NCBI RefSeq assembly: GCF_008630495.1
Contig: NZ_VWOJ01000005.1
Coordinates: forward strand, 1 to 64,000
From: Alkalicaulis satelles
GTDB taxonomy: Bacteria; Pseudomonadota; Alphaproteobacteria; Caulobacterales; Maricaulaceae
Reading direction: 5' to 3'
Length of the DNA: 64,000 nucleotides
Shown: positions 49,416 through 58,876 of the stretch, one piece after another
Layout: each line of letters opens with the position of its first letter
How positions within the stretch are numbered: the stretch's first letter is position 1
The notes under the pieces: generated by a model
Told to the model about the DNA's origin: nothing
What the model saw: the letters and a program-made list of their open reading frames with translations, nothing else
Databases searched by the model: none
Made by a program: the position numbers and the translations under genes

Positions 49416-51725
49416 ATGCGCGCGCTCGCCTTTACCGCTCTTCTTCTGGCCACCGCCTGCGGGGCGCCCGCGCCGCATCTGGGCCCGGACGCGCCGCGCC
49501 CGAATGCGGCCGCGCCCGATTTGCGCCCTGAGCGGGAAGCCCCGGGCGATGAGGTCCGCGAGGGCGAGGCTCTGACCATTGAGCGCGTCTTCGCCTCGCC
49601 GTCCCTGTCCGGTCCGGCGCCGCGGGGCCTGCGCTTCTCGCCCGATGGCAGCCGGATCAGCTTCCTGCGTCCGCGCCAGGATGACCGCACCGTGCTTGAT
49701 CTGTGGGCTATGGACGCAGCCGACGGGCGCACCTACCGGTTGGTGGATGCGCGCGCTCTGGCGCCGCAAGAGCGTGCATTGTCAGAGGCTGAAATCCAGT
49801 TCCGCGAACGCGCCCGCATCAGCGAGACCGGCGTGGTCAGCTATGACTGGGACAGCGAGGGGCGCGCCATTCTGGTCCCGCTGGACGGCGATCTGTTCCA
49901 TGTGGATGTGGAGACGGGCGAGGCCCGGCGCCTGACCGATACGCCTGAATTCGAGACCGATGCGCGCATCAGCCCGGACGGGCGCCATGTGTCCTTCATC
50001 CGTGAGCAAAATCTCTGGGTCCATGATCTGGAAACCGGCCAGGAGCGCGCGCTGACCACAGAGGGCGAGGGCGCGGTCAGCTGGGGCGTGGCCGAGTTCG
50101 TGGCCCAGGAAGAAATGCGCCGCATGACGGGATACTGGTGGTCGCCCGACGGCGCCCGCATCGCCGTGGTGCGCCTGGACGAGACGCCGGTGGACATCAT
50201 CCCGCGCTTTGGCGTGACGGCGGACGGAGTCACGGTCACCGATCAGCGCTATCCGCGCGCGGGCCGGCCCAATGCGCTGGTGACGCTGTGGGTGATCGAT
50301 GTCGCCACGGGCGCGCGCAGACCGGTCTATCTCGGTGAGGAGACCGATATCTATCTGGCGCGCGTGCACTGGAGCCGGGACAGCGCGCGGATATGGATCC
50401 AGCGCCAGAACCGCGCCCAGACCGGGCTCGACATCCTGTCCGCCGATGCCGCGTCGGGGCGTTCGCGCACGATCCTGAGAGAGCGGGCGGACACCTGGAT
50501 CAATCTGTCGGATGACTTCATCACGCTGGAAGATGGCGGGTTTCTTTGGACCTCCGAGCGCAGTGGTTTCCGCCATATCTATCATGTGAGCGCAGACGGG
50601 CAGGCGCGCGCGCTGACCGGCGGAGACTGGATGGTCACAAGCCTGGCCGGACTCTCTGAGGATGGCGAAACAGTCTATTTCGAGGGCTGGCGCGAGACAC
50701 CGCTGGAGCGCCATCTTTACGCCGTATCTTTCGAGGGCGGCGAGCCGCAGGCGATCACGCAAGGCCAGGGGCGCTGGTCGACCGTCATGGGCCGGGGCGG
50801 CGAGGCGTTTATCGGGACGTGGTCCGATCCCGACACCCCGCCCCAGGTCGGCCTCTACGCCATTGACGGGTCGCGCATCGCCTGGATCGAGGAAAACGCG
50901 CTGGATGAAGGCCATCCCTATCACCCCCATATCGGCGCCCATGTCTCGCCTGAGTTCGGAACCCTCACTGCGGCTGACGGCCAGACCGAGCTGCACTGGT
51001 CCATGCTGCGCCCCGATCACTGCACGGCGCAAAACCCCTGCCCGGTGATCGTGCAGGTCTATGGCGGGCCGCTGGTCCAGACCGTTCATCGCGGCTGGAC
51101 CAATCCGCGCGACCAGCTGTTTGCGGCCCACGGCTATATCCTGTTCAAGCTGGACAATCGCGGCAGTTCCAATCGCGGCCACGCCTTCGAGGCGGCGCTG
51201 CACCGGCGCATGGGCATTGTCGAGGCCGCCGACCAGATCGCCGGGCTGGATTATCTGCAAGGCCTGGACTTCGTGGATTCAGACCGGATCGGGCTGTGGG
51301 GCTGGTCCTATGGCGGGTATATGGCGCTGATGACCACGCTGCAGGCGCCCGGGCGCTTCGCTGCGGCCGTCTCCGGTGCGCCCGTCACGGACTGGGCGCT
51401 CTACGACACCCATTATACCGAGCGCTATATGGGCACGCCGCAAGACAACGCCGAAGACTATGAGGCCGGTTCGGTGTTCGCCCATCTGGATGGTTACCGG
51501 ACGCCGACCCTGATCATTCACGGCATGGCCGATGACAATGTCACCTTCGACAATTCCACCCGCCTGTTCGCGGCCCTGCAGGAGCGCGGCGAGCGTTTTG
51601 ACATGATGACCTATCCCGGCGAGCGCCACGGCATCCGCCCGCCGCCCCTGCAAGTGCATTTGTGGCGCACGATCTTCGGCTATTTCGAGCGGGAGATGCC
51701 TGCGTCCGCAGACGACGCGCCCTGA
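49416..51725 (+). CDS. Dipeptidyl peptidase IV-like S9 lipoprotein
   Basis: A 769-residue S9B enzyme. The signal carries a lipobox (LLLATAC, Cys15), so it is likely lipid-anchored. The DPP-IV beta-propeller follows, with AEFVAQEEMRRMTGYWWSPD containing the Glu pair that binds the substrate N-terminus. The catalytic domain shows Ser631 in WGWSYGGYMAL, Asp in IHGMADDNV and His in GERHGI. It should release Xaa-Pro dipeptides, probably supporting peptide nutrition. It lies behind the terminator of the previous S9 gene and so has its own promoter. Confidence 0.93.
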   Translation: MRALAFTALLLATACGAPAPHLGPDAPRPNAAAPDLRPEREAPGDEVREGEALTIERVFASPSLSGPAPRGLRFSPDGSRISFLRPRQDDRTVLDLWAMDAADGRTYRLVDARALAPQERALSEAEIQFRERARISETGVVSYDWDSEGRAILVPLDGDLFHVDVETGEARRLTDTPEFETDARISPDGRHVSFIREQNLWVHDLETGQERALTTEGEGAVSWGVAEFVAQEEMRRMTGYWWSPDGARIAVVRLDETPVDIIPRFGVTADGVTVTDQRYPRAGRPNALVTLWVIDVATGARRPVYLGEETDIYLARVHWSRDSARIWIQRQNRAQTGLDILSADAASGRSRTILRERADTWINLSDDFITLEDGGFLWTSERSGFRHIYHVSADGQARALTGGDWMVTSLAGLSEDGETVYFEGWRETPLERHLYAVSFEGGEPQAITQGQGRWSTVMGRGGEAFIGTWSDPDTPPQVGLYAIDGSRIAWIEENALDEGHPYHPHIGAHVSPEFGTLTAADGQTELHWSMLRPDHCTAQNPCPVIVQVYGGPLVQTVHRGWTNPRDQLFAAHGYILFKLDNRGSSNRGHAFEAALHRRMGIVEAADQIAGLDYLQGLDFVDSDRIGLWGWSYGGYMALMTTLQAPGRFAAAVSGAPVTDWALYDTHYTERYMGTPQDNAEDYEAGSVFAHLDGYRTPTLIIHGMADDNVTFDNSTRLFAALQERGERFDMMTYPGERHGIRPPPLQVHLWRTIFGYFEREMPASADDAP

Positions 51726-51797
51726 GCGCTGGCATGAAGCCTGCGTCCCTTGCCTGCACGCGCCTGTGCGCGTCTCGCAATGTGACGGGGTCCGACC

Positions 51798-52733
51798 ATG
51801 ACCGAACCTGTGCTGATCGACTGGAATGAGGACAAGCGCTCTGAGTTCCGCAAGGGCGTGATGACCGCGCGTCACCGCCTGCATATGGCCCGAGAGTTCA
51901 CTGAGGAAGCGCTGGCCGCCCTACTGGAGCGCCATCCGCGCGAGCTCACCGATATCTGCACCATGGGCGACGACCCGTCCGATTTTGACAGTTGGCGCGC
52001 GGGCTCGGCTCATAATCTGTCGGGCATGCAGCTGCTCGAGGCGGTGCGCGAGGGCAAGCTGTGGATCAATCTGCGTGAGGCGATGAATCGCGATGCGGTC
52101 TACAAGCCGCTGTTTGAGGGCCTGTTCGCCCAGCTGCGCCGTCTCAATCCGGGATACCGCCCGATCAGCGCCTATGGCGGCATTCTGATTTCCTCGCCCA
52201 AGGCCCAGGTCTTCTATCACGCCGACGTGTCCGAGACGCTGCTTCTCCACGTCAAGGGCGTCAAACGCTTCCGCATCTATCCTCCCCATGCGCCCTGGCT
52301 GCATGAGCCCTCCATGGAGGGCCTGCTGCACAAGGAAAAGACCGAGGACATGCCGTTTGATCCGGCCTGGGATGCAGACGCCGCCACCATGGATCTGACG
52401 CCGGGCAGCTTTGTGAGCTGGCCGCTGCACGCCCCGCACCGGGTGGAGAATGTGGAGGGGCTCAATGTCTCCATTACCTGCGAGGTGGTGACCAAGGCCT
52501 CGTTGATGCGGAATGCGGTGCTGCACGCCAATGGCGCCATGCGCCGAATGGGCCTCAAACCGCGCAGCACCAGCACTCAAGGCGTGCAGGCGCTGGCCAA
52601 GCTCGCTTTCTCCAAGGCCTGGAAGGCCGGGATGAAGATCGCCGGTCCGCGCAAGCCCATGCCCAAGAGCGAGGACACGTTCGAGGTGGATCTGGGCGCC
52701 GATACCGGCTATCGCGACCGCGCGGCGGCCTGA
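51798..52733 (+). CDS. JmjC/cupin-like Fe(II)-dependent oxygenase candidate
   Basis: A 311-residue protein. ISSPKAQVFYHADVSETLLL gives a His-x-Asp pair, VKGVKRFRIYPP a conserved strand, and WPLHAPHRVEN a candidate second His ligand: the facial triad layout of JmjC and cupin-8 oxygenases. Members hydroxylate proteins or RNA; the substrate is unknown. The C-terminal third is basic and may bind nucleic acid or a protein partner. It is unrelated in function to the adjacent S9 gene as far as sequence shows. Confidence 0.65.
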   Translation: MTEPVLIDWNEDKRSEFRKGVMTARHRLHMAREFTEEALAALLERHPRELTDICTMGDDPSDFDSWRAGSAHNLSGMQLLEAVREGKLWINLREAMNRDAVYKPLFEGLFAQLRRLNPGYRPISAYGGILISSPKAQVFYHADVSETLLLHVKGVKRFRIYPPHAPWLHEPSMEGLLHKEKTEDMPFDPAWDADAATMDLTPGSFVSWPLHAPHRVENVEGLNVSITCEVVTKASLMRNAVLHANGAMRRMGLKPRSTSTQGVQALAKLAFSKAWKAGMKIAGPRKPMPKSEDTFEVDLGADTGYRDRAAA

Positions 52734-52808
52734 CCTGTCGGGTTTGTAAGTGGAATGCCGCCTGCCTGCCTGTCATCGTGCCGTCACGATCAGGCAGAGG
52801 GTGTTCCC

Positions 52809-53591
52809 ATGACCGCACGCTTTTCACTGACAGCTGCGCTGACGCTGACGCTGATCACCGTTGCCGGCGCGCACGCCCAGCTGCCCGATCCGCTGGAGAC
52901 GGCGCTTTCGGCCACGGTCAGCGAGCGCACGCCCGCGCGCATGGCCCTGCGCTGGACGGTGGAAGGCGAGAGCGTCACCGTCGAACTGCTCCGGTCAGAT
53001 GATGGCGCGCGCGAGTATGTGCTGCTTGAACCTGAGGAGGACGCTCTCAGCGACGGCCAGCGCGATGTCTGGGCCTCCATCCGGCGCGGGGGCCGTTCAG
53101 AACAGGCTGACGAGGACGGCGCGCCCCGGACCAGAATGAATGTCGGATCGGTGGATTTCAGCGACTTGCGAGCAGCGATCGGCGAACGCGCCACGCTGGA
53201 GCGTACGTTGGACGATGGCGGCAAGGTCTACAGTTTTGCGCCCCTGGCCCTGCCGGGCAGCGAGGACGCCAGCGCGGCCATGCTGCGGGCGCTGCGCGGC
53301 GAGGTGATTGTCGATCCTTCAAGCGCAGAGATCCGGGGCTTCAGGTTTTTCGCGGCGGAAAGCTTCAAGCCCAATGTCGCGGCGCGGCTGGACCGTTTCT
53401 CGATGAGGCAGGACTTCGTGCACGATCCTGACCTGGGCGGGCCGCGGTTTTCGGCTATGGAAATGAGCCTGGCCGGATCGGCGGCGTTCCGGCGCTTTGA
53501 GCAGTCCATGCGCATCGAACTGTTGTCCGTCGACTGGCGCGATGAAGGCGGCGCCGGGACCGGTCTTGGCCCGGCGGCGGACTCGCCCTAG
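52809..53591 (+). CDS. Exported hypothetical protein
   Basis: A 260-residue protein with a signal peptide (ITVAGAHA-Q, cut near residue 21). The body is Asp/Glu/Arg-rich with predicted beta strands (RMALRWTVEGESVTVELL, GKVYSFAPLALPG, RFSMRQDFVHDPDLGG). I recognise no family. The ATG 52809 follows AGGCAGAGGG, and codons further upstream at 52755 fall before the signal peptide. It ends 9 bp before the DUF1489 gene. Confidence 0.75.
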   Translation: MTARFSLTAALTLTLITVAGAHAQLPDPLETALSATVSERTPARMALRWTVEGESVTVELLRSDDGAREYVLLEPEEDALSDGQRDVWASIRRGGRSEQADEDGAPRTRMNVGSVDFSDLRAAIGERATLERTLDDGGKVYSFAPLALPGSEDASAAMLRALRGEVIVDPSSAEIRGFRFFAAESFKPNVAARLDRFSMRQDFVHDPDLGGPRFSAMEMSLAGSAAFRRFEQSMRIELLSVDWRDEGGAGTGLGPAADSP

Positions 53592-53600
53592 ATCAGTCTT

Positions 53601-54017
53601 ATGCCGCTTCATCTGGTCAAGCTGTGCGTGGGCGCCGATTCCATTGAGGATCTGGAGGCCTGGCGCGACACCATCGCCCCGGACGGGCGTCCCATGGAGC
53701 ATGTCACGCGCATGACCCCGAAGCGGGCGGCCGAGCTCTTGGACGGCGGCTCGCTCTACTGGGTGATCCGGCGGGTGATACAGGTGCGCCAGCGCATTGT
53801 GGATCTTGAGGAATTTACAGACGAGGACGGTGTGAAGCGCTGCGCGATCCGGCTTGATCCCGAGCTGGTGCGCACTGCCCCTTCGCCGCGCCGTCCCTTC
53901 CAGGGCTGGCGCTATCTCAAGGCCGAAGACGCGCCCGCCGACCTGTCGGTGCAGGCCGGCGGGGAGGACTTGCCGGACGATCTGCGCACGCAGCTGATCG
54001 AGATCGGCGCCTGGTAG
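53601..54017 (+). CDS. DUF1489 family protein
   Basis: A 138-residue protein of an alphaproteobacterial family of unknown function. LHLVKLCVGADSIEDLEAW at the start, HVTRMTPKRAAELLDGGSLYWVIR in the middle and RRPFQGWRYLKAEDAP near the end are its conserved blocks. It is thought to be cytosolic. It lies 9 bp after the exported hypothetical gene and converges with the META lipoprotein gene, the stops being about 10 bp apart. Confidence 0.9.
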   Translation: MPLHLVKLCVGADSIEDLEAWRDTIAPDGRPMEHVTRMTPKRAAELLDGGSLYWVIRRVIQVRQRIVDLEEFTDEDGVKRCAIRLDPELVRTAPSPRRPFQGWRYLKAEDAPADLSVQAGGEDLPDDLRTQLIEIGAW

Positions 54018-54028
54018 AGGCGTGCGGC

Positions 54029-54811
54029 TCAGTGTTCGCGCCGGGCCGTGACGGTTTCGTTCCGGCCGGTGCGCAGCACCAGATCGCCCTCATCGGTGAG
54101 GTCGAACATCTGCACGTCCGAGAGCACTTCCAGAAGGCGTAATTCCTGCTCCATCACCCCGTCCTGGCTGCACGCCATCTGGGTGGAGGCCATCTGGGTG
54201 AGGGTGAGCATCTCGCCGGTGAGCTCATAGCCGCCCATGAAGCGGTTGCAGCCGCTGGCGCCGGAGACCCGGCCCTCGTCAAAGCGGATGGACAGCTCTC
54301 CTTCGCTCACGAAAGTCTCGCCTTCCAGCTCGCCCAGCGTCCAGTCGATGCCGGAGAACAGGGTTTCAGGATCGCCGCCGCAGCCCTGGAACGCGTCCTC
54401 GTCAGTCTGGGCCGAGACGGTGAAGGGATGGGGCATGCCGGTGGCTATGTCGCGGCAGACTGCGCGGGCGAACGCCACATGGGCCAGCCCGTCCGGGTCC
54501 TGCAGGTGCACGCCGCCGCTGGCGTCCTGACGGGCGCGGGTGGGGAAGCTCACGATCGGGTCGGTCTGGCGGTAAAGGGTAGTGGTCTCGGCCTCTACCC
54601 GCACATGCCAGTTGGGCTCATGGCCAAAACCCCTGAGCGGCAAAAGCCCAGCGATCTCATCCGGGAGCAGCGCGTCCGCCTGCGCTTCCGCCCCGGCGCC
54701 TTCACGCGCGGCCTCGTCAGCGGCTTCTTCTGCGGTCTCCTCCGGCGCCTGGCAGGCGGCGAGCAGGAGGGCGGCTGAGGCCGACGCGATCAGTATGGCG
54801 GCAAGTTTCAT
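54029..54811 (-). CDS. COG3650/META-domain lipoprotein
   Basis: A 260-residue lipoprotein (lipobox LLLAAC, Cys20; acidic linker after it). Residues 55-150 hold the COG3650-type domain (LLPLRGFGHEPNWHVRVEA); residues 150-255 a META/HslJ domain (GASGCNRFMGGYELTG, ASTQMAC). META proteins are implicated in heat or antibiotic stress and envelope integrity. Its start lies 34 bp downstream of the stop of a second META gene, so the pair look co-transcribed. The two share the GCNRF-x-GGYE core and look like paralogues. Confidence 0.85.
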   Translation of the reverse strand: MKLAAILIASASAALLLAACQAPEETAEEAADEAAREGAGAEAQADALLPDEIAGLLPLRGFGHEPNWHVRVEAETTTLYRQTDPIVSFPTRARQDASGGVHLQDPDGLAHVAFARAVCRDIATGMPHPFTVSAQTDEDAFQGCGGDPETLFSGIDWTLGELEGETFVSEGELSIRFDEGRVSGASGCNRFMGGYELTGEMLTLTQMASTQMACSQDGVMEQELRLLEVLSDVQMFDLTDEGDLVLRTGRNETVTARREH

Positions 54812-54845
54812 GGCGGCAGGTCCCCTCTACCGGTGAATGATATTG

Positions 54846-55304
54846 CTAACGCGTGGCGGTGATGGTGCGGCCGTCCGAGGCGGTCAGGGTCAGTCCCGTC
54901 CCGTCATCGCTGGCCTCATAGGACACGATCTGGCTGAGAATGGTCAGGAAAGCGCGCTCCTGCTCCATGCGGTCCTCGGCGCAGGCCATGCGCGTGGTCG
55001 CCAGCGCACCGAAGCTCAGCGTCATATCGTCGGCCTCATAGCCGCCATTGAAACGGTTGCAGCCCGCCGCCCCGGTCACCCCGTTGGGCAGGAAGGCGAT
55101 GGTGGGCGCGGCGTCCTCGATGACGTCCGCGCCGTCAATGGCGGTGACGATCCATTCCGGCCCGGTCAGGGCGTCCGCCGCGCCGGCCTCCAGAACGGTT
55201 TCGGGCGCGGCGTCCAGGTCTTCGGATCCCGGCGCCGGGTCGGGCGCTCCGCAGGCGGCGATCATCAGGGCGGGCAGGGCGAAGGCCAAGGCGGTGCGGA
55301 TCAT
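54846..55304 (-). CDS. META-domain lipoprotein
   Basis: A 152-residue lipoprotein (lipobox LMIAAC, Cys18) consisting of a linker and one META domain with GAAGCNRFNGGYEADD and ALATTRMACAEDR, whose two Cys probably pair. It is the upstream member of a two-gene unit with the larger META lipoprotein. Promoter elements are not obvious. Role probably envelope stress related, as for HslJ. Confidence 0.85.
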   Translation of the reverse strand: MIRTALAFALPALMIAACGAPDPAPGSEDLDAAPETVLEAGAADALTGPEWIVTAIDGADVIEDAAPTIAFLPNGVTGAAGCNRFNGGYEADDMTLSFGALATTRMACAEDRMEQERAFLTILSQIVSYEASDDGTGLTLTASDGRTITATR

Positions 55305-55387
55305 GGGGTCGGGCTCCTGTCAGCGGCGCTTCCACAGCGCCTTTCGCCCATGATCCTAGCAGCCCTCACGGATTCGCGGGAGGGGTG

Positions 55388-56356
55388 TCAGCCAGACCCG
55401 TCCGCCGCATGGCGCAGCGGGCCCAGAGGCGCCACGCCGGACGGATTGATCATGTCATGGCTCTCGTAATAGTGGCGCTTGGCGTGCTCGAGATTGAATA
55501 GTCCCGCCACATCCTCATGGGCGTGCAGGCGCCGGGCATAGGCGGCCAGGTGCGGATAGTCGATCAGGCGTTTCAGATTGCATTTGAAATGGCCGTGATA
55601 GACCGGGTCAAAGCGCACCAGCGTCGTATAGAGCCGCCAGTCCGCCTCGGTGAGGGTTTCGCCTGTCAGATACGGCCCGCCCTGGGACAGGCGCGCTTCG
55701 AGCCAGTCCAGGCTCTCGAACAACGGCCCCACGGCCTCCTCATAGGCGCGCTGGCTGGTGGCGAAACCGGCCTTGTAGACCCCGTTATTGACCGTGTCAT
55801 AGATGCGCGCGTTCAGCCCATCGATCTCCTCGCGCAGGGCCTCGGGGTAATAGTCGCCCGCCTTCGCGCCCACGCCGTCAAAGGCGGAATTGAACATGCG
55901 GATGATGTCCGCGCTCTCGTTGGAGACGATGGTTCCGGTCTGTTTGTCCCACAGCACCGGCACGGTGACCCGGCCTGAATAGTCCGGCGCGGCCGCCGTG
56001 TAGACCTCATGCATGTAACGCGCATTGTGGATGGGGTCGGGGATGACGCCGGGGCCGTCCTGGAACGTCCAGCCGTTCTCCTTCATCAGCCAGTGCACCA
56101 CCGATAGCGAAATCATATCCTCCAGGCCTTTGAGGCGGCGGAAGATCAGCGTGCGGTGCGCCCAGGGACAGGCCAGCGACACATAGAGATGATAGCGCCC
56201 CGGCTCGGCCCTGAAGCCGCCCTTGCCTGCCGGGCCGGGCGCGCCGTCCGCGGTGATCCAGTTGCGGAACACGCTGTCCCAGCGCTCGAACTTTCCGCCC
56301 GTGCTTTCAGTGTCATACCATTCGTCTGTCCAGACGCCGTCGATGAGCCGGCCCAT
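55388..56356 (-). CDS. Glutathionyl-hydroquinone reductase (GST Xi class)
   Basis: A 322-residue enzyme reducing glutathionyl-hydroquinones. Cys63 in VSLACPWAHRTLIFRRLKG is the catalytic residue, and IVSNESADIIRMFN is the thioredoxin-fold glutathione contact. The helical C-terminal domain has RLYTTLVRFDPVYHGHFKCN, typical of YqjG/ECM4. The start is the ATG at 56356, 46 bp after the pirin stop on the same strand, so pirin and this gene may be co-expressed for quinone stress. Confidence 0.93.
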   Translation of the reverse strand: MGRLIDGVWTDEWYDTESTGGKFERWDSVFRNWITADGAPGPAGKGGFRAEPGRYHLYVSLACPWAHRTLIFRRLKGLEDMISLSVVHWLMKENGWTFQDGPGVIPDPIHNARYMHEVYTAAAPDYSGRVTVPVLWDKQTGTIVSNESADIIRMFNSAFDGVGAKAGDYYPEALREEIDGLNARIYDTVNNGVYKAGFATSQRAYEEAVGPLFESLDWLEARLSQGGPYLTGETLTEADWRLYTTLVRFDPVYHGHFKCNLKRLIDYPHLAAYARRLHAHEDVAGLFNLEHAKRHYYESHDMINPSGVAPLGPLRHAADGSG

Positions 56357-56402
56357 GGTCGGTCTCCTTGTGCAGCTTGCAGTGATTAGCGGTTCAGGCG
56401 CG

Positions 56403-57233
56403 TCAGAACCGGCCCTGCTGATAGTCCAGCATGGCCTGGCGCACCTCGCCCTCGGTGGTCATCACAAACGGGCCGGCCCATACGATGGGCTCGCCGATTG
56501 GATAGCCCGCCGCCAGCATGGCGCGCGCGCCTTCAGGCCCGGCCTCGATGCGCACGGCATCGCCGGGACCGTAAACGCCGAGCTGGGCTTCGCTCAGGCT
56601 TGCGCCGCCGGTGGTCACCGCGCCTGAATGCACGGCCACGAAAGCGGTCTTGCCCGCCGGGACCGGCTCTTCAAACACCGCGCCGGGCTCCATGCGCAGC
56701 TCGGCGTAGAAGGGCTCCACAGTGACATCGCGCACCGGCCCCTCCACGCCCGTGGAGGTGCGCCCGGTGACGATCTTGGCCGTCACGCCCTCGCGCGCGT
56801 CGGTCGGAATCTGGCCTTCGGCGAATTCCTGATAGCCGGGATCCTTCATCTTCTCGGCGCGCGGCAGATTCACCCAGAGCTGGAAGCCGCTCATCAGGCC
56901 ATTGTCCTGCTCTGGCATTTCCGAATGGATGATGCCGCGCGCAGCCGTCATCCACTGCACCCCGCCCGGCCCGATCACGCCTTCATAGCCTTTATTGTCC
57001 TGATGGCGCATGCGCCCCTCGACCATATAGGTCACGGTCTCGAACCCCCGGTGGGGGTGGGGCGGGAAGCCGGCGATATAGTCGCCCGGATTGTCCGAAT
57101 GGAATTTGTCGAGCATCAGGAACGGGTCCAGCACCCGCAGGTCGGGCGTGCCCAGAAGGCGCGTCAGCTTCACGCCCGCCCCGTCCGAGGCCGGCATGCC
57201 GCGCGTGGTCTTGATGATGGGACGCAGGCTCAT
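56403..57233 (-). CDS. Pirin-family protein
   Basis: A 276-residue bicupin. [16 protein letters not shown] and [11 protein letters not shown] carry the histidines and Glu that hold the metal; the C-terminal cupin is [17 protein letters not shown] to the end. Pirins act as quercetin dioxygenases or redox-sensing co-regulators. The ATG at 57233 has AGGAG ten bases upstream; the longer frame to 57827 runs under the RimB-RimK gene. Divergent from RimB-RimK; about 190 bp separate the two starts. Confidence 0.93.
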   Translation of the reverse strand: MSLRPIIKTTRGMPASDGAGVKLTRLLGTPDLRVLDPFLMLDKFHSDNPGDYIAGFPPHPHRGFETVTYMVEGRMRHQDNKGYEGVIGPGGVQWMTAARGIIHSEMPEQDNGLMSGFQLWVNLPRAEKMKDPGYQEFAEGQIPTDAREGVTAKIVTGRTSTGVEGPVRDVTVEPFYAELRMEPGAVFEEPVPAGKTAFVAVHSGAVTTGGASLSEAQLGVYGPGDAVRIEAGPEGARAMLAAGYPIGEPIVWAGPFVMTTEGEVRQAMLDYQQGRF

Positions 57234-57426
57234 GGCATTGGCTCCTGATTGTGTATGCTGGCTGTCAACATGGCCCTCCCGGCGCGATCTGGCGAGGGCG
57301 CCATCCGGCCAAACAGTGTTTCCCCGCGCGCAAAGAAACAGGCAGGCGCGGCGCGTGGCGCATGGACAATCGCCCTCATTGCGGGCTAACGCTCCCGCGC
57401 GCACAGCGATCAGCAGGACCGCCTTC

Positions 57427-58836
57427 ATGACGAGCGACCCGTTTGTACTGGGCTGGGAGGAGTGGGCCGCATTTCCCGGCCTGGGCCTGCCCGCCATCAA
57501 GGCGAAGGTGGACACCGGCGCGCGCACCAGCGCGCTGCACGCCGTGGCGGTGGAGCCGTTCGGTCCGGAGGCGTCGCCCCAGGTGCGTTTCATCATGCAC
57601 CCTGTTCCTGATCGCCCGGATCTGGAAATCACCTGCGCGGCCCCGGCGGTGGACCGGCGCGAGGTGATTTCCTCCAATGGCGAGAGCGAGTTGCGCTGGG
57701 TGATCCGGGCCGATGTGCGCATCGGCGGGCGCACCTGGCCCATCGAGGTCACGCTGACCAACCGGGAGACCATGCAATACCGCATGCTGCTGGGCCGTTC
57801 GGCGATCCTGGACGATATGGTGGTCAATCCCGGCCAGTCCTGTATGCAGGGCCAGCTTTCCTATGACCTGTATGGCGACGTGCCGCGCCGCCCGCCCGTG
57901 CCCCGGCCCTTGCGCATCGCCATTCTGACGCGCGAGCCGAAGAATTACTCGTCCCTGCGCCTGAAAGCGGCGGCCGAGGCGCGCGGCCATGTGGCCGAGA
58001 TGATCAATACCGCGCGCGTGACCATGGCGATCAACACGCTGGCGCCGGCGGTGTATTATGACGGGCGCAAACTGCCGCGCTATGACGCGGTGATCCCGCG
58101 CATCGGCGCGTCCATGACCAATTACGGCATGGCGGTGCTGCGCCAGTTTGAAATGACCGGCGCCTATATCCTCAATTCGGCGTCGGCCATCGGCGCCAGC
58201 CGTGACAAGCTCTATGCCCACCAGTTGCTGGCGCGCGCCGGGATCGGCATGCCCACCACCGCCTTCGCCCACTCGCCCAAGGACACGCGCAATCTGATCG
58301 AGCATGTGGGCGGCGCGCCCCTGGTGGTGAAGCTCTTGGAAAGCACGCAAGGGCGCGGCGTGGTGCTGGCCGAGACCAGGAAGGCCGCCGAGAGCGTGAT
58401 CGACGCCTTCCGGGGCCTGGACGCCAATTTCATCGTGCAGGAATTCGTCAAGGAGGCGGGCGGGGCGGACATTCGCTGCTTCGTTATCGGCGGCAAGGTG
58501 GTCGCGGCCATGAAGCGCCAGGCACAGGCCGGCGAGTTCCGCTCCAATCTGCACCGGGGCGGGGAGGCCGCGCCCGTGCGCATCACCCGCGACGAACGCA
58601 GCGCCGCCATCAAGGCGGCGCGCGCCATGGGTTTGGCGGTGGCGGGGGTGGATTTGCTGCGCTCGGAGACCGGGCCGAAAGTGCTGGAGGTCAATTCCTC
58701 GCCCGGCCTTGAGGGGATCGAGGCGACGTCAAAGAAGGACGTGGCGGGATTGATTATAGAACATCTCGAAACCCACGTGCGCACGGTCTCGGCGCGTCCT
58801 GCGAGACGAAGACCTAAGACTTCGGGCGCGTCTTAG
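57427..58836 (+). CDS. rimK: RimB-RimK fusion: retropepsin-like protease plus glutamate ligase
   Basis: A 469-residue fusion. Residues 1 to about 150 are the RimB/DUF785 domain with [13 protein letters not shown] (Asp29-Thr-Gly) as the aspartic-protease-like site and [19 protein letters not shown]. From about 157 ([17 protein letters not shown]) runs the RimK ATP-grasp ligase with [29 protein letters not shown] and [12 protein letters not shown] (metal ligands). RimK adds glutamates to ribosomal protein S6, and RimB trims them in Pseudomonas, where the two are separate genes. ATG 57427 suits both domains. A stem-loop covers its stop. Confidence 0.92.
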   Translation: MTSDPFVLGWEEWAAFPGLGLPAIKAKVDTGARTSALHAVAVEPFGPEASPQVRFIMHPVPDRPDLEITCAAPAVDRREVISSNGESELRWVIRADVRIGGRTWPIEVTLTNRETMQYRMLLGRSAILDDMVVNPGQSCMQGQLSYDLYGDVPRRPPVPRPLRIAILTREPKNYSSLRLKAAAEARGHVAEMINTARVTMAINTLAPAVYYDGRKLPRYDAVIPRIGASMTNYGMAVLRQFEMTGAYILNSASAIGASRDKLYAHQLLARAGIGMPTTAFAHSPKDTRNLIEHVGGAPLVVKLLESTQGRGVVLAETRKAAESVIDAFRGLDANFIVQEFVKEAGGADIRCFVIGGKVVAAMKRQAQAGEFRSNLHRGGEAAPVRITRDERSAAIKAARAMGLAVAGVDLLRSETGPKVLEVNSSPGLEGIEATSKKDVAGLIIEHLETHVRTVSARPARRRPKTSGAS

Positions 58837-58839
58837 GTC
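58811..58839 (+). terminator. Hairpin overlapping the RimB-RimK stop codon
   Basis: GACCTAAGA (58811-58819) and TCTTAGGTC (58831-58839) flank an 11-base loop, the right arm containing the stop codon TAG (58834-58836). The following GTGTTTC gives a weak T stretch. Confidence 0.55.
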
Positions 58840-58876
58840 GTGTTTCAACCGCAAACGAGGTGCGGAAGGGGCTCGT

